Part shown: positions 1-5,526 of the stretch, one piece after another | Layout: each line of letters starts with the position of its first letter | Position numbering within the stretch: the first letter of the stretch is position 1 | Source of the DNA: Pseudomonadota bacterium | GTDB lineage: Bacteria; Pseudomonadota; Alphaproteobacteria; Sphingomonadales; Sphingomonadaceae | Reading direction: 5' to 3' | DNA length: 5,526 nt | Assembly: GCA_947474905.1 (NCBI GenBank) | Contig: CANJKQ010000091.1 | Coordinates: forward strand, 1 to 5,526 | Notes under the pieces: model-generated | Seen by the model: the letters and a program-made list of their open reading frames with translations, nothing else | What the model was told of the DNA's origin: nothing | Databases searched by the model: none | Program-made: the position numbers and the translations under genes

Positions 1-1
1 G

Positions 2-748
2 GGCAAGACGTTCCGGTCACGCCTGATCGTCGGCACCGGCAAATATAAGGATTTTGCCCAGAATGCGGCGGCGGTGGCGGCATCGGGCGCGGAAATCGTC
101 ACCGTCGCGGTGCGGCGCGTCAATGTCAGCGACCCCAAGGCGCCGATGCTGACCGATTTCATCGATCCCAAAAAAGTGACGTACCTTCCCAACACCGCCG
201 GCTGCTTCACCGCTGACGACGCCGTCCGCACCTTGCGGCTGGCGCGCGAGGCAGGCGGGTGGGACTTGGTAAAGCTCGAAGTGCTGGGCGAGGCCAAGAC
301 GCTCTACCCCGACATGCGCGAAACGCTGAAGGCGACCGAAGTGCTGGTGCGCGAAGGCTTCAAGCCGATGGTCTATTGCACTGATGATCCCATCGCCGCC
401 AAGCAGCTGGAAGAAGCGGGCGCGGTCGCCATCATGCCGCTGGGCGCGCCGATCGGATCGGGGCTGGGCATCCAGAACCGCGTGACCATCCGGCTGATCG
501 TGGAAGGCGCCCGGGTGCCGGTGCTGGTCGATGCCGGTGTCGGCACCGCGTCGGACGCGGCGGTGGCGATGGAGCTGGGCTGCGACGGCGTGCTGATGAA
601 CACCGCGATTGCCGAGGCCAAGGACCCGATCATGATGGCGGCGGCGATGAAGGCAGCGGTCGAGGCGGGGCGGCTGGCCTATCGCGCGGGCCGCATGGGC
701 CAGCGCCGCTATGCCGATCCGTCGAGCCCGCTGGCGGGGTTGATTTGA
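2..748 (+). CDS. thiG: Thiazole synthase ThiG (5' end missing)
   Basis: ThiG builds the thiazole phosphate ring of thiamine in the cytoplasm from 1-deoxy-D-xylulose 5-phosphate, dehydroglycine and the thiocarboxylate carried by ThiS. The frame is open from base 2 and begins [18 protein letters not shown], the typical ThiG start region, so the GTG at 74 is internal and only a short N-terminal piece (or a ThiS fusion) lies outside the window. The catalytic lysine that forms the imine with the sugar phosphate is the K of VKLEV, encoded at 272-274. Further ThiG signatures are [12 protein letters not shown], the phosphate-binding stretch [11 protein letters not shown], and [12 protein letters not shown]. 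It ends at TGA 746-748 with the usual C-terminus ([19 protein letters not shown]). Other thi genes are expected to the left but are not visible. No riboswitch can be judged, because the 5' end is absent. Confidence 0.96.
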   Translation, partial: GKTFRSRLIVGTGKYKDFAQNAAAVAASGAEIVTVAVRRVNVSDPKAPMLTDFIDPKKVTYLPNTAGCFTADDAVRTLRLAREAGGWDLVKLEVLGEAKTLYPDMRETLKATEVLVREGFKPMVYCTDDPIAAKQLEEAGAVAIMPLGAPIGSGLGIQNRVTIRLIVEGARVPVLVDAGVGTASDAAVAMELGCDGVLMNTAIAEAKDPIMMAAAMKAAVEAGRLAYRAGRMGQRRYADPSSPLAGLI

Positions 749-767
749 GCGCCTGGAAGCACATGAT

Positions 768-796
768 CGTCATGCCGGACTTGTTCCGGCATCCAC
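768..796 (+). repeat. REP-like hairpin element, copy 1
   Basis: A 29-base element starts with CGTCA and ends with TCCAC. Inside is a perfect 8-bp inverted repeat, ATGCCGGA (772-779) and TCCGGCAT (785-792), around the loop CTTGT. It begins 20 bases after the thiG stop. No T-run follows, so it is not a classical intrinsic terminator, although it could protect the 3' end of the thiG mRNA. It forms an inverted pair with 847-875. Confidence 0.85.
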
Positions 797-846
797 CGGG
801 CGGCACGGGATAAATGAGAGCCTCTTGCCGCTCGGCGAGCCTGTGG

Positions 847-875
847 GTGGACCCCGGCACAAGGCCGGGGTGACG
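847..875 (-). repeat. REP-like hairpin element, copy 2 (inverted)
   Basis: A 29-base element in the opposite orientation to 768-796. It has a perfect 8-bp stem, ACCCCGGC (851-858) and GCCGGGGT (864-871), around loop ACAAG, the reverse complement of the CTTGT loop of copy 1. Read on the - strand it also starts CGTCA and ends TCCAC. It differs from copy 1 at six bases, which form three base pairs, all still paired. The two copies are separated by 50 bases with no gene, an arrangement like the paired REP units (BIMEs) of other proteobacteria. Confidence 0.85.
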
Positions 876-934
876 ATGTACGTAGCGTAACCGAATACCT
901 GGCCCTTACGAATGATTGGGGGAGGAGACTAGCC

Positions 935-1726
935 ATGCGCTTTGCCGGTTTCAGCCTTGCCCTATCGCCGATTTTGATCCTGTCTGCCTGCCAGCAAGGC
1001 GCCGCCGCCAACCAAGCCGCGCCTGCATCCGTGCCGGGCAGCGCGACGGTGGCGACCACGCAGGACGTGACGCTGACTGCGGCCGACGGCACGTCCATCT
1101 TTGGCACCTATTATCGCGCCGCCAAGCCCAAGGCCCTGATCCTCCTCTTCCACCAGGCGGGCTCCAGCCGGCATGAATATGACCCGATCGCGCCCAGACT
1201 GGCGGCGGAGGGCTATGAGGCGCTTGCGATCGATCAACGATCAGGCGGCACGCTTTACGGGCCCAATGCCACGGTCGATCACCTTGGCCATAGCGCCGAT
1301 TATCGGGCGGCCGAAGCCGATCTGCAGGCGGCGCTCGATTGGGCGGGCAAGCAAGGACGGCCAGTAATCCTGTGGGGCAGCAGCTATTCGGCGGCGCTCG
1401 TTTTCCGCATCGCCGCCGCCAATCCCGGCAAGGTCGCGGCGGTCATAGCGTTTTCCCCCGGCGAATATCTTTGGCAGCCGCATCTGGTGGCAGCGGCGGC
1501 AGGAAAAGTGACGGTGCCGGTTTTCGTCACCTCCGCCAGGGATGCTGACGAGATTGCGGCGGCGCGGACCATTCTGGCGGCGTCACCGGCCGCAACCAAA
1601 GTGCAGTTCGTGCCGCCCCGTGCCGGCATTCACGGCGCAAGCGCGCTCCGCTCTGACCGTAATGCCGCCGGCGCGGCGGATTATTGGCACGCCGTGGACG
1701 CCTTCCTGGCGAAGCTTACCCATTGA
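935..1726 (+). CDS. Lipoprotein alpha/beta hydrolase
   Basis: Predicted alpha/beta-hydrolase-fold esterase or peptidase-like enzyme of 263 residues; the substrate is unknown. Residues 1-18 are a short hydrophobic signal peptide ending in the lipobox LSAC, so Cys19 should be lipidated. Gln at the next position, rather than Asp, fits outer-membrane sorting by the Lol rule known from E. coli. A flexible Ala/Pro-rich linker (20-42) follows, then the fold: LILLFHQAGSS (68-78) as oxyanion-hole strand and loop, LAIDQRSGG (97-105), and the nucleophile elbow GSSYS with Ser150 as likely nucleophile. His233 in GIHGAS is the probable catalytic histidine, and Asp203 or Asp205 the likely acid. The fifth elbow position is Ser instead of the classical Gly; I recall this variant from related dienelactone-hydrolase-like proteins. 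The ATG is fixed by GGAGGAG at 921-927, seven bases upstream. Neighbouring genes give no hint of substrate. Confidence 0.85.
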   Translation: MRFAGFSLALSPILILSACQQGAAANQAAPASVPGSATVATTQDVTLTAADGTSIFGTYYRAAKPKALILLFHQAGSSRHEYDPIAPRLAAEGYEALAIDQRSGGTLYGPNATVDHLGHSADYRAAEADLQAALDWAGKQGRPVILWGSSYSAALVFRIAAANPGKVAAVIAFSPGEYLWQPHLVAAAAGKVTVPVFVTSARDADEIAAARTILAASPAATKVQFVPPRAGIHGASALRSDRNAAGAADYWHAVDAFLAKLTH

Positions 1727-1772
1727 CCCGTCGCCCTTGGCGGCGAAATGGTGCTGGGCTGCGACGGTTCGG

Positions 1773-1799
1773 GCAACGACGCCGGGGATCACCCGTTGA
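1773..1799 (+). promoter_or_regulatory. Possible EcfG-type general stress promoter (weak)
   Basis: GCAAC at 1773-1777 and CGTTGA at 1794-1799 are separated by 16 bases. The alphaproteobacterial general-stress sigma factor EcfG recognises GGAAC, a 16-17 base spacer, then CGTT. The -10 matches and the -35 matches at four of five positions, but the mismatch falls on a well-conserved G. It lies 59 bases before the start of a CsbD-like stress gene, a family often controlled this way. The match is short enough to be chance. Confidence 0.22.
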
Positions 1800-1858
1800 T
1801 GATGCGCGCGCCGGGCATCCCCCTTGGCCTGGCGTCGCAACGTTAAAGGAGCACAGCC

Positions 1859-2026
1859 ATGGGCGAACTCACCGACAAGATCAAAGGCAGCGTCAACAGC
1901 GCCATCGGCAAGATGAAGCAGGACAGCGCAGACCCCGATGTCCGCGCGGAAGGCGCCGGGCAAGAGCTGAAAGGCAAGGCGCAAAAGGCGGTTGGCGACA
2001 TAAAGGGCGCCATCAACCGCCTCTGA
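1859..2026 (+). CDS. CsbD-family stress protein, 55 residues
   Basis: Small, hydrophilic, Lys/Gly/Ala-rich protein of the CsbD family, found in many bacteria as abundant general-stress proteins; the biochemical role is not established. The protein starts MGELTDKIKGSVNSAIGKMK and has the two family half-motifs: D-K-I-K-G-x-x-N-x-A-I-G-K-x-K (residues 6-20) and E-L-K-G-K-A-Q-K-A-V-G-D-I-K (36-49), which should form two amphipathic helices. It has no signal peptide and no membrane segment. Length is in the normal range for the family (about 50-70 residues). The start is set by AAGGAG at 1846-1851, seven bases before ATG; codon third positions are mostly G or C, as in its neighbours. It lies 132 bases after the hydrolase gene and is followed by its own terminator, so it is probably a single-gene unit. 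Longer overlapping frames here match no family. Confidence 0.9.
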   Translation: MGELTDKIKGSVNSAIGKMKQDSADPDVRAEGAGQELKGKAQKAVGDIKGAINRL

Positions 2027-2063
2027 TCGCCAAGCTGATCCCTCGGGTGGCGTAGCGAGGGAA

Positions 2064-2105
2064 GGGCCGTCCCGGTGCAAGCCGGGACGGCCCGATTGTT
2101 ATTAA
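2064..2105 (+). terminator. Intrinsic terminator after the CsbD-like gene
   Basis: A perfect 12-bp GC-rich stem, GGGCCGTCCCGG (2064-2075) with CCGGGACGGCCC (2082-2093), has a six-base loop TGCAAG and is followed by the T-rich GATTGTTATTAA. It lies 37 bases after the TGA of the CsbD-like gene. A weaker hairpin, CCCTCG (2040-2045) with CGAGGG (2056-2061), sits just before it. This is the only hairpin in the window with a proper T-rich tail. Confidence 0.88.
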
Positions 2106-2151
2106 GGACGATTGCTTGCGGTGAGAGCCACACCGCCGCCCCCGCTATTAT

Positions 2152-2219
2152 CCGTCACCCCAGCCTATACCCGTCACCCCAGCTTATCCCGTCACCCCAG
2201 CGTATCCCGTCACCCCAGC
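2152..2219 (+). repeat. Tandem array of four hairpin left arms
   Basis: The 13-base unit CCGTCACCCCAGC occurs four times without change, at 2152, 2171, 2189 and 2207 (spacings 19, 18 and 18). The units are joined by short TAT-containing linkers, CTATAC, TTATC and GTATC. Only the last unit is followed by its complementary right arm (GCTGGGGT, 2224-2231). The first three are therefore orphan half-hairpins, which suggests local tandem amplification of half of a REP-like element. Confidence 0.88.
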
Positions 2220-2233
2220 GCAAGCTGGGGTCG
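2207..2233 (+). repeat. REP-like hairpin element, second family, copy 1
   Basis: A 27-base element from CCGTCA to GGTCG. It has a perfect 8-bp stem, ACCCCAGC (2212-2219) with GCTGGGGT (2224-2231), closed by the tetraloop GCAA, which is of the stable GNRA type if transcribed on this strand. It overlaps the last unit of the tandem array and pairs in inverted orientation with 2245-2271. Confidence 0.85.
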
Positions 2234-2244
2234 CTTGCCGCATA

Positions 2245-2271
2245 CGATCCCAGCTTTCGCTGGGATGACGG
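2245..2271 (-). repeat. REP-like hairpin element, second family, copy 2 (inverted)
   Basis: A 27-base element on the - strand, starting CCGTCATCCCAGC, with perfect stem ATCCCAGC (2247-2254) and GCTGGGAT (2259-2266). The loop on the - strand is GAAA, again a GNRA tetraloop. It differs from 2207-2233 at three bases: one loop base and one base pair changed on both sides (C-G to T-A). It begins six bases past the stop codon of the ThDP enzyme, so it would form the first 3' hairpin of that mRNA. No T-run follows. Confidence 0.85.
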
Positions 2272-2277
2272 CAGCGA

Positions 2278-3930
2278 TCACTCCCCCCGCAAGCGGCTGA
2301 TCGTTGTCGAATTGGTGATCACTTCGATATCGGTCTTGAGGTGGAGCAGCCGCACGCCTTTTTCGGCCAGCGCACGGTCGAGCGCGGGGGCGAATTGCTC
2401 GGTGGTCTCCACCACTTCCGACCAGCAATGATAAGCGCGGGCGAGCGCGGCGAAATCGGGATTGCTGAGCGCCGTGCCCGACAAGCGGCGCGGATAATCG
2501 CGCTCCTGGTGCATGCGGATCGTGCCATAGCCGCCATTGTCGACGACGATGACGAGCATGTTCGCGCCATGCTGAACGGCGGTGGCAAGTTCCTGCCCGT
2601 TCATCAGGAAATCGCCATCGCCCGCCACCGCGACGACGGTCTTGTTGGGGCAGCGCAGCGCGGCGGCGACGGCAGCGGGCACGCCATAGCCCATCGCGCC
2701 GGCGGTGGGGGCGAGTTGCGAAGTCTGCATTTCGTAATGCCAATAACGATGCCACCAGCCCGAAAAATTGCCGGCGCCGTTACAGATGATGGTATCGGCG
2801 GGCAGCGCCTCCCGCATCGCCAGCACGCACTGAGCCAGATCGAGGGAAACACCCTCACGCGGTTTTGGAGTCGCCCAATCGAGCCATTCGGCGTGCGCTT
2901 CGGCGGCAGCGGACAGGGGTTGTTTTGGGAAGTCGGCGCAAACGATTTCGATCGCGAAGGCGCACGGATCGGCGCAGATGGCGATATCGGCACGATAGAC
3001 GCTGTTTAGTTCTGCCGGGTCGGGGTGGACATGGATCAGCTTTTGATCAGGGTGATCAGGCGTAATCAGCGTGTAGCCATCGGTCGTCGCCTCGCCGAGC
3101 CGAGCGCCAACGGCCAGGATCACATCGGCCTGCTTGATCCGTTCGACCAACTTGGGGTTTGGGCCGTAGCCTAGGTTACCAGCCCAATCGCCGCGCTGGT
3201 TGGTAACCGCATCTTGGCGGCGAAATGCGCTTGCAACGGGAATACCCCAATGTCGGGCAAAATGGCCGAACGCCGCATTCGTCGCGATATCCCAGCCCGC
3301 GCCGCCGACGATCGCAACCGGCCGTTCGGCGGTGCGCAAGACATCGAGCGCTTGGTCGAAGTTTTCTCGCGAAATCCACGTCCGCAGCCGCTTCACCCGC
3401 GGCCGATCCACTGCCTCCACCTCATCGCGCAGCATGTCCTCGGGCAGCGCCAGCACGACTGGCCCGGGCCGCCCGCTGATCGCGGTGTTAAAGGCGCGGG
3501 CGATATATTCGGGGATGCGGCGCGCGTCGTCGATGCGGGCGGCCCATTTGGCGATGGGGCGAAACATCGCCTCGAAATCGATTTCCTGGAACGCTTCGCG
3601 GTGGCGGTGGCCCCGGTCGATATCGCCGATGAACAGGATCATCGGCTGGCTGTCCTGCATCGCGACATGGACGCCGATCGAGGCATTGGTCGCGCCCGGC
3701 CCGCGCGTGACGAAGCAGATGCCGGGTCGCCCGGTCAGTGTGCCGTCCGCACACGCCATGAACGCCGCGCCACCCTCTTGCCGGCACGTCACCACCTCGA
3801 TCTGCGGCGTGTCGTGGAGCGCGTCGAGCACGGCGAGAAAGCTCTCGCCCGGCACCTGGAACAGCCGGTCGACGCCTTGCGCCACCAGGTTGTCGACAAG
3901 GATGCGGCCGCCGGTGCGAAGCTGGGTCAT
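2278..3930 (-). CDS. ThDP-dependent enzyme, acetolactate synthase-like
   Basis: Complete 550-residue thiamine diphosphate enzyme with the three-domain layout of the acetolactate synthase/2-oxo acid decarboxylase superfamily. The N-terminal pyrimidine-binding domain (about 5-170) has VPGES and RQEGGAAFMA; Glu52 is the cofactor-activating glutamate. The middle domain (about 190-330) has AIVGGAGWD and ILAVGARLGE. The C-terminal pyrophosphate domain (about 365-540) has GAMGYGVPAA and the Mg-ThDP motif GDGD (437-440) to VVDNGGYG (462-469). Acetolactate synthase hallmarks are missing: GNLGYG stands where MLGMHG is usual, and GTIRMHQE replaces GMVxQWQ. No small regulatory subunit gene is adjacent. 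The reaction is thus open: decarboxylation or carboligation of a 2-oxo acid. The ATG at 3930 is the first possible start, because TAA at 3942-3940 precedes it in frame; no clear Shine-Dalgarno is present. An aldehyde dehydrogenase gene lies 243 bases upstream on the same strand. Confidence 0.88.
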   Translation of the reverse strand: MTQLRTGGRILVDNLVAQGVDRLFQVPGESFLAVLDALHDTPQIEVVTCRQEGGAAFMACADGTLTGRPGICFVTRGPGATNASIGVHVAMQDSQPMILFIGDIDRGHRHREAFQEIDFEAMFRPIAKWAARIDDARRIPEYIARAFNTAISGRPGPVVLALPEDMLRDEVEAVDRPRVKRLRTWISRENFDQALDVLRTAERPVAIVGGAGWDIATNAAFGHFARHWGIPVASAFRRQDAVTNQRGDWAGNLGYGPNPKLVERIKQADVILAVGARLGEATTDGYTLITPDHPDQKLIHVHPDPAELNSVYRADIAICADPCAFAIEIVCADFPKQPLSAAAEAHAEWLDWATPKPREGVSLDLAQCVLAMREALPADTIICNGAGNFSGWWHRYWHYEMQTSQLAPTAGAMGYGVPAAVAAALRCPNKTVVAVAGDGDFLMNGQELATAVQHGANMLVIVVDNGGYGTIRMHQERDYPRRLSGTALSNPDFAALARAYHCWSEVVETTEQFAPALDRALAEKGVRLLHLKTDIEVITNSTTISRLRGE

Positions 3931-3980
3931 GGCGGGGGTTTAGCGAGGTGGGGAGCCAGAGGCTAGCGGTGCGACTAGCG

Positions 3981-4149
3981 AACCCTCTCCCCTTGCGGGA
4001 GAGGGGTGCGAAGACTTGGCGGCTTGCCGCCTAGTCGAAGCTGGGTGAGGGGTGAATCCCGGACCATCGACGGCAGGTTTGCCCTCACCAAGCTTCGCTA
4101 AGCGCTGCCGCGCTAAGCTGTGCTATCCTCTCCCGCAAGCGGGAGAGGA
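3981..4149. repeat. Mosaic intergenic repeat with nested inverted repeats
   Basis: This block fills most of the gap between the two - strand genes. Outer hairpins: CCCTCTCCC (3983-3991) with GGGAGAGGG (3997-4005), loop CTTGC; and TCCTCTCCCG (4126-4135) with CGGGAGAGGA (4140-4149), loop CAAG. They are near-identical copies in opposite orientation. Between them are a hairpin GACT-T-GGCGG (4013-4022) with CCGCC-T-AGTC (4027-4036), a 15-base inverted repeat GAAGCTGGGTGAGGG (4037-4051) with 4082-4096 (one mismatch), and a direct repeat CGCTAAGC (4096-4103, 4111-4118). I see no open frame of gene quality here and no T-run for termination. This kind of repeat is common between genes in alphaproteobacteria. 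Confidence 0.8.
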
Positions 4150-4173
4150 ATCAGGTGGTAGGTGGCCGCCGTG

Positions 4174-5526
4174 CTACGCCTGATGCACCGCCTTGGTCAC
4201 GCAATAGCTGGCATAGCCCTCGGTACCGCCTTCGCTGCCGAAGCCCGAATGCTTCACCCCGCCGAACGGCGCGTCGGCGGTGCTGATCGCGAAGCTGTTG
4301 ATGCCGACCATGCCCGCCTCGATCGCGTCGCCCAATATGTTGGCGCGGCGGCCATTCTCGGTGAAGGCGAAGGCGGCGAGGCCGTAGGGCAGGCGATTGG
4401 CTTCGGCGATCGCCTCGTCCATGTCCGTGAATGGTCGGCTGACCGCGACGGGGCCGAAGGGCTCGGTCGACATGATTTCGGCCTCGAGCGGCACATCGGC
4501 GAGGAGGGTGGGGCGGAAGAAAAAGCCTTCGTCGCCCAATCGCTCGCCGCCCACCAAGGCTCGCGCGCCCTTGGCCTTGGCATCGTCGACCAGCCGCTCG
4601 ATCGCCTCGGGGCGGCGGACATTGGCAAGCGGCCCCATGCGGTTGGCGGGATCGAGCCCGTCACCCACCGGCAGCTGCGCGGTGCGCGCGGCAAAACCCG
4701 CCAGAAAATCCTCGTAGATCGATTCCTCGACATGGAAGCGCGTCGGCGAGACGCACACCTGGCCCGCATTGCGAAACTTCTGCGGAACGACCATGTCGAG
4801 CGTCTTTTCAAGGTCGCAATCGGCGAAGATCAGCACAGGGGCGTGGCCGCCCAGCTCCATCGTCGTGCGCTTCACGCCATCGGCCGCCAGCCGCAGCAGA
4901 TGCTGGCCGACCGGCACCGACCCGGTGAAGCTCACCTTGCGGACGATGGGCGAGGCGATCAGGTGGCGGCTGACCGTATCGGGCACGCCGAACACGAGCT
5001 GCGCGACGCCCTTGGGCAGGCCCGCATCGTCGAGACAACGGATGAGCGCGCTGGTGCAGCCCGGCGTTTCTTCCGGCGGCTTGGCAATGACCGAGCAGCC
5101 CGCCGCGAGCGCCGGCGCCAGCTTTTTCGCCATCAGGTACAGCGGGAAATTCCACGGCGAAAACGCCGCGACGACGCCGACCGGCTGCTGAATGACGATC
5201 GAGCGCTGCCCCTCGGGCCGCACCAGCACGCGGCCATAAGCGCGCAGCGCCTCGTCGGCATACCAATCAAACATTTGTGCCGACCCCGCCACTTCCGCGC
5301 GCGATTCGGCCAACGGCTTGCCCTGTTCGCGCGTCATCAGCGTCGCGATGGCCTCGGCCCGGTCGCGCAGCAATTGCGCGGTTTTGTGGAGGATGGCGGC
5401 GCGCTTGTTGGCGTCGGTCTTGCGCCAGACGGCAAAGCCTTTTTCCGCAGCAGCCAGCGCCGCGTCAAGATCAGCCGCGCTCGCCAGCGGCACCTCCGCG
5501 ATGGCGCCACCCGTCGCGGGATTGAC
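4174..5526 (-). CDS. NAD(P)-dependent aldehyde dehydrogenase, SSADH type (5' end missing)
   Basis: Cytoplasmic aldehyde dehydrogenase that oxidises an aldehyde to the acid with NAD(P)+. The visible part is 450 residues and begins VNPATGGAIAEVPLASA, a normal internal stretch, so the GTG at 5493 is not the start; roughly 30 N-terminal residues should lie beyond the window. Key residues, numbered from the window edge: Asn126 in FSPWNFPL (oxyanion hole), Lys149 in IAKPPEETP (cofactor ribose), FTGSVPVGQ (glycine motif), general base Glu224 in MELGG, catalytic Cys258 in GQVCVSP, and Glu355 in EPFGP (cofactor). The tail PFGGVKHSGFGSEGG (from 420) is typical of succinate-semialdehyde dehydrogenases (GabD-like) and close relatives; exact substrate cannot be read from sequence alone. 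It ends at TAG (4176-4174). It may share a transcript with the ThDP enzyme downstream, but the gap is long and rich in hairpins. Confidence 0.93.
   Translation of the reverse strand, partial: VNPATGGAIAEVPLASAADLDAALAAAEKGFAVWRKTDANKRAAILHKTAQLLRDRAEAIATLMTREQGKPLAESRAEVAGSAQMFDWYADEALRAYGRVLVRPEGQRSIVIQQPVGVVAAFSPWNFPLYLMAKKLAPALAAGCSVIAKPPEETPGCTSALIRCLDDAGLPKGVAQLVFGVPDTVSRHLIASPIVRKVSFTGSVPVGQHLLRLAADGVKRTTMELGGHAPVLIFADCDLEKTLDMVVPQKFRNAGQVCVSPTRFHVEESIYEDFLAGFAARTAQLPVGDGLDPANRMGPLANVRRPEAIERLVDDAKAKGARALVGGERLGDEGFFFRPTLLADVPLEAEIMSTEPFGPVAVSRPFTDMDEAIAEANRLPYGLAAFAFTENGRRANILGDAIEAGMVGINSFAISTADAPFGGVKHSGFGSEGGTEGYASYCVTKAVHQA

Noticed and set aside
74..76. GTG as the start of thiG
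   Set aside because: The upstream in-frame codons encode conserved ThiG sequence (RLIVGTGKY), so this GTG is an internal valine.
768..875. Hairpins after thiG as intrinsic terminators
   Set aside because: The stems are good but neither is followed by a T-run on either strand; they fit interspersed REP-like elements better.
1583..2080. - strand open frame of 165 residues across the CsbD-like gene
   Set aside because: It overlaps two well-supported + strand genes and shows no family signature; the CsbD-like frame has a Shine-Dalgarno, family motifs and a terminator.
2152..2219. Regularly spaced identical repeats resembling a CRISPR array
   Set aside because: Repeat units are 13 bases with 5-6 base linkers, far too short for CRISPR repeats and spacers, and no cas gene is present.
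2341..3009. Long + strand open frame of 222 residues
   Set aside because: It lies wholly antisense to the ThDP enzyme, matches no family I recognise and is explained by high GC content, which leaves the opposite frames open.
2..3930. Functional operon linking thiG with the ThDP enzyme
   Set aside because: The genes are on opposite strands and separated by two unrelated genes and a terminator; the shared cofactor is not evidence of a common system.
3200..3966. Two + strand open frames of about 250 residues
   Set aside because: Both are antisense to the N-terminal half of the ThDP enzyme, have Arg/Pro-rich low-complexity composition and no recognisable domain.
5491..5493. GTG as the start of the aldehyde dehydrogenase
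   Set aside because: The frame stays open to the window edge and the upstream residues VNPATGGAIAE are conserved aldehyde dehydrogenase sequence, so the gene begins outside the window.

Overview
The window looks like chromosomal DNA of a GC-rich alphaproteobacterium, most likely of the Sphingomonadales. The grounds are the strong G/C preference at third codon positions, the style of the ThiG, CsbD-like and aldehyde dehydrogenase proteins, and intergenic hairpin repeats of the CGTCA...TCCAC and CCCTCTCCC...GGGAGAGGG kinds common in that group. This placement is from memory of the families, not from a search.

Layout, left to right. (1) The 3' part of thiG (thiazole synthase, thiamine biosynthesis) enters from the left on the + strand and ends at 748. 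(2) A 186-base gap holds an inverted pair of 29-base REP-like hairpins. (3) A + strand gene (935-1726) encodes a lipoprotein alpha/beta hydrolase. (4) A 55-residue CsbD-family stress protein (1859-2026) follows, with a strong Shine-Dalgarno and a strong intrinsic terminator. (5) A 251-base convergent gap carries that terminator and then a second hairpin-repeat cluster, in which one arm is repeated four times in tandem. (6) On the - strand, 3930-2278 encodes a complete 550-residue thiamine diphosphate (ThDP)-dependent enzyme of the acetolactate synthase-like superfamily. (7) A 243-base gap holds a mosaic of nested inverted repeats. (8) On the - strand, an aldehyde dehydrogenase of the succinate-semialdehyde dehydrogenase type runs off the right edge.

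How the genes relate. The dehydrogenase lies upstream of the ThDP enzyme on the same strand. A 2-oxo acid decarboxylase feeding an aldehyde dehydrogenase is a plausible reading, but the 243-base repeat-filled gap means co-transcription is not shown. thiG makes a precursor of the cofactor the ThDP enzyme needs, but the two genes are on opposite strands and no operon links them. The hydrolase and CsbD genes look like independent accessory or stress functions.

I see no mobile element, tRNA, rRNA, CRISPR array or phage gene. The genes are ordinary chromosomal ones. The most notable structure is in the intergenic repeats: three of the four gaps carry inverted pairs of hairpins, and two of these pairs show compensatory base changes.
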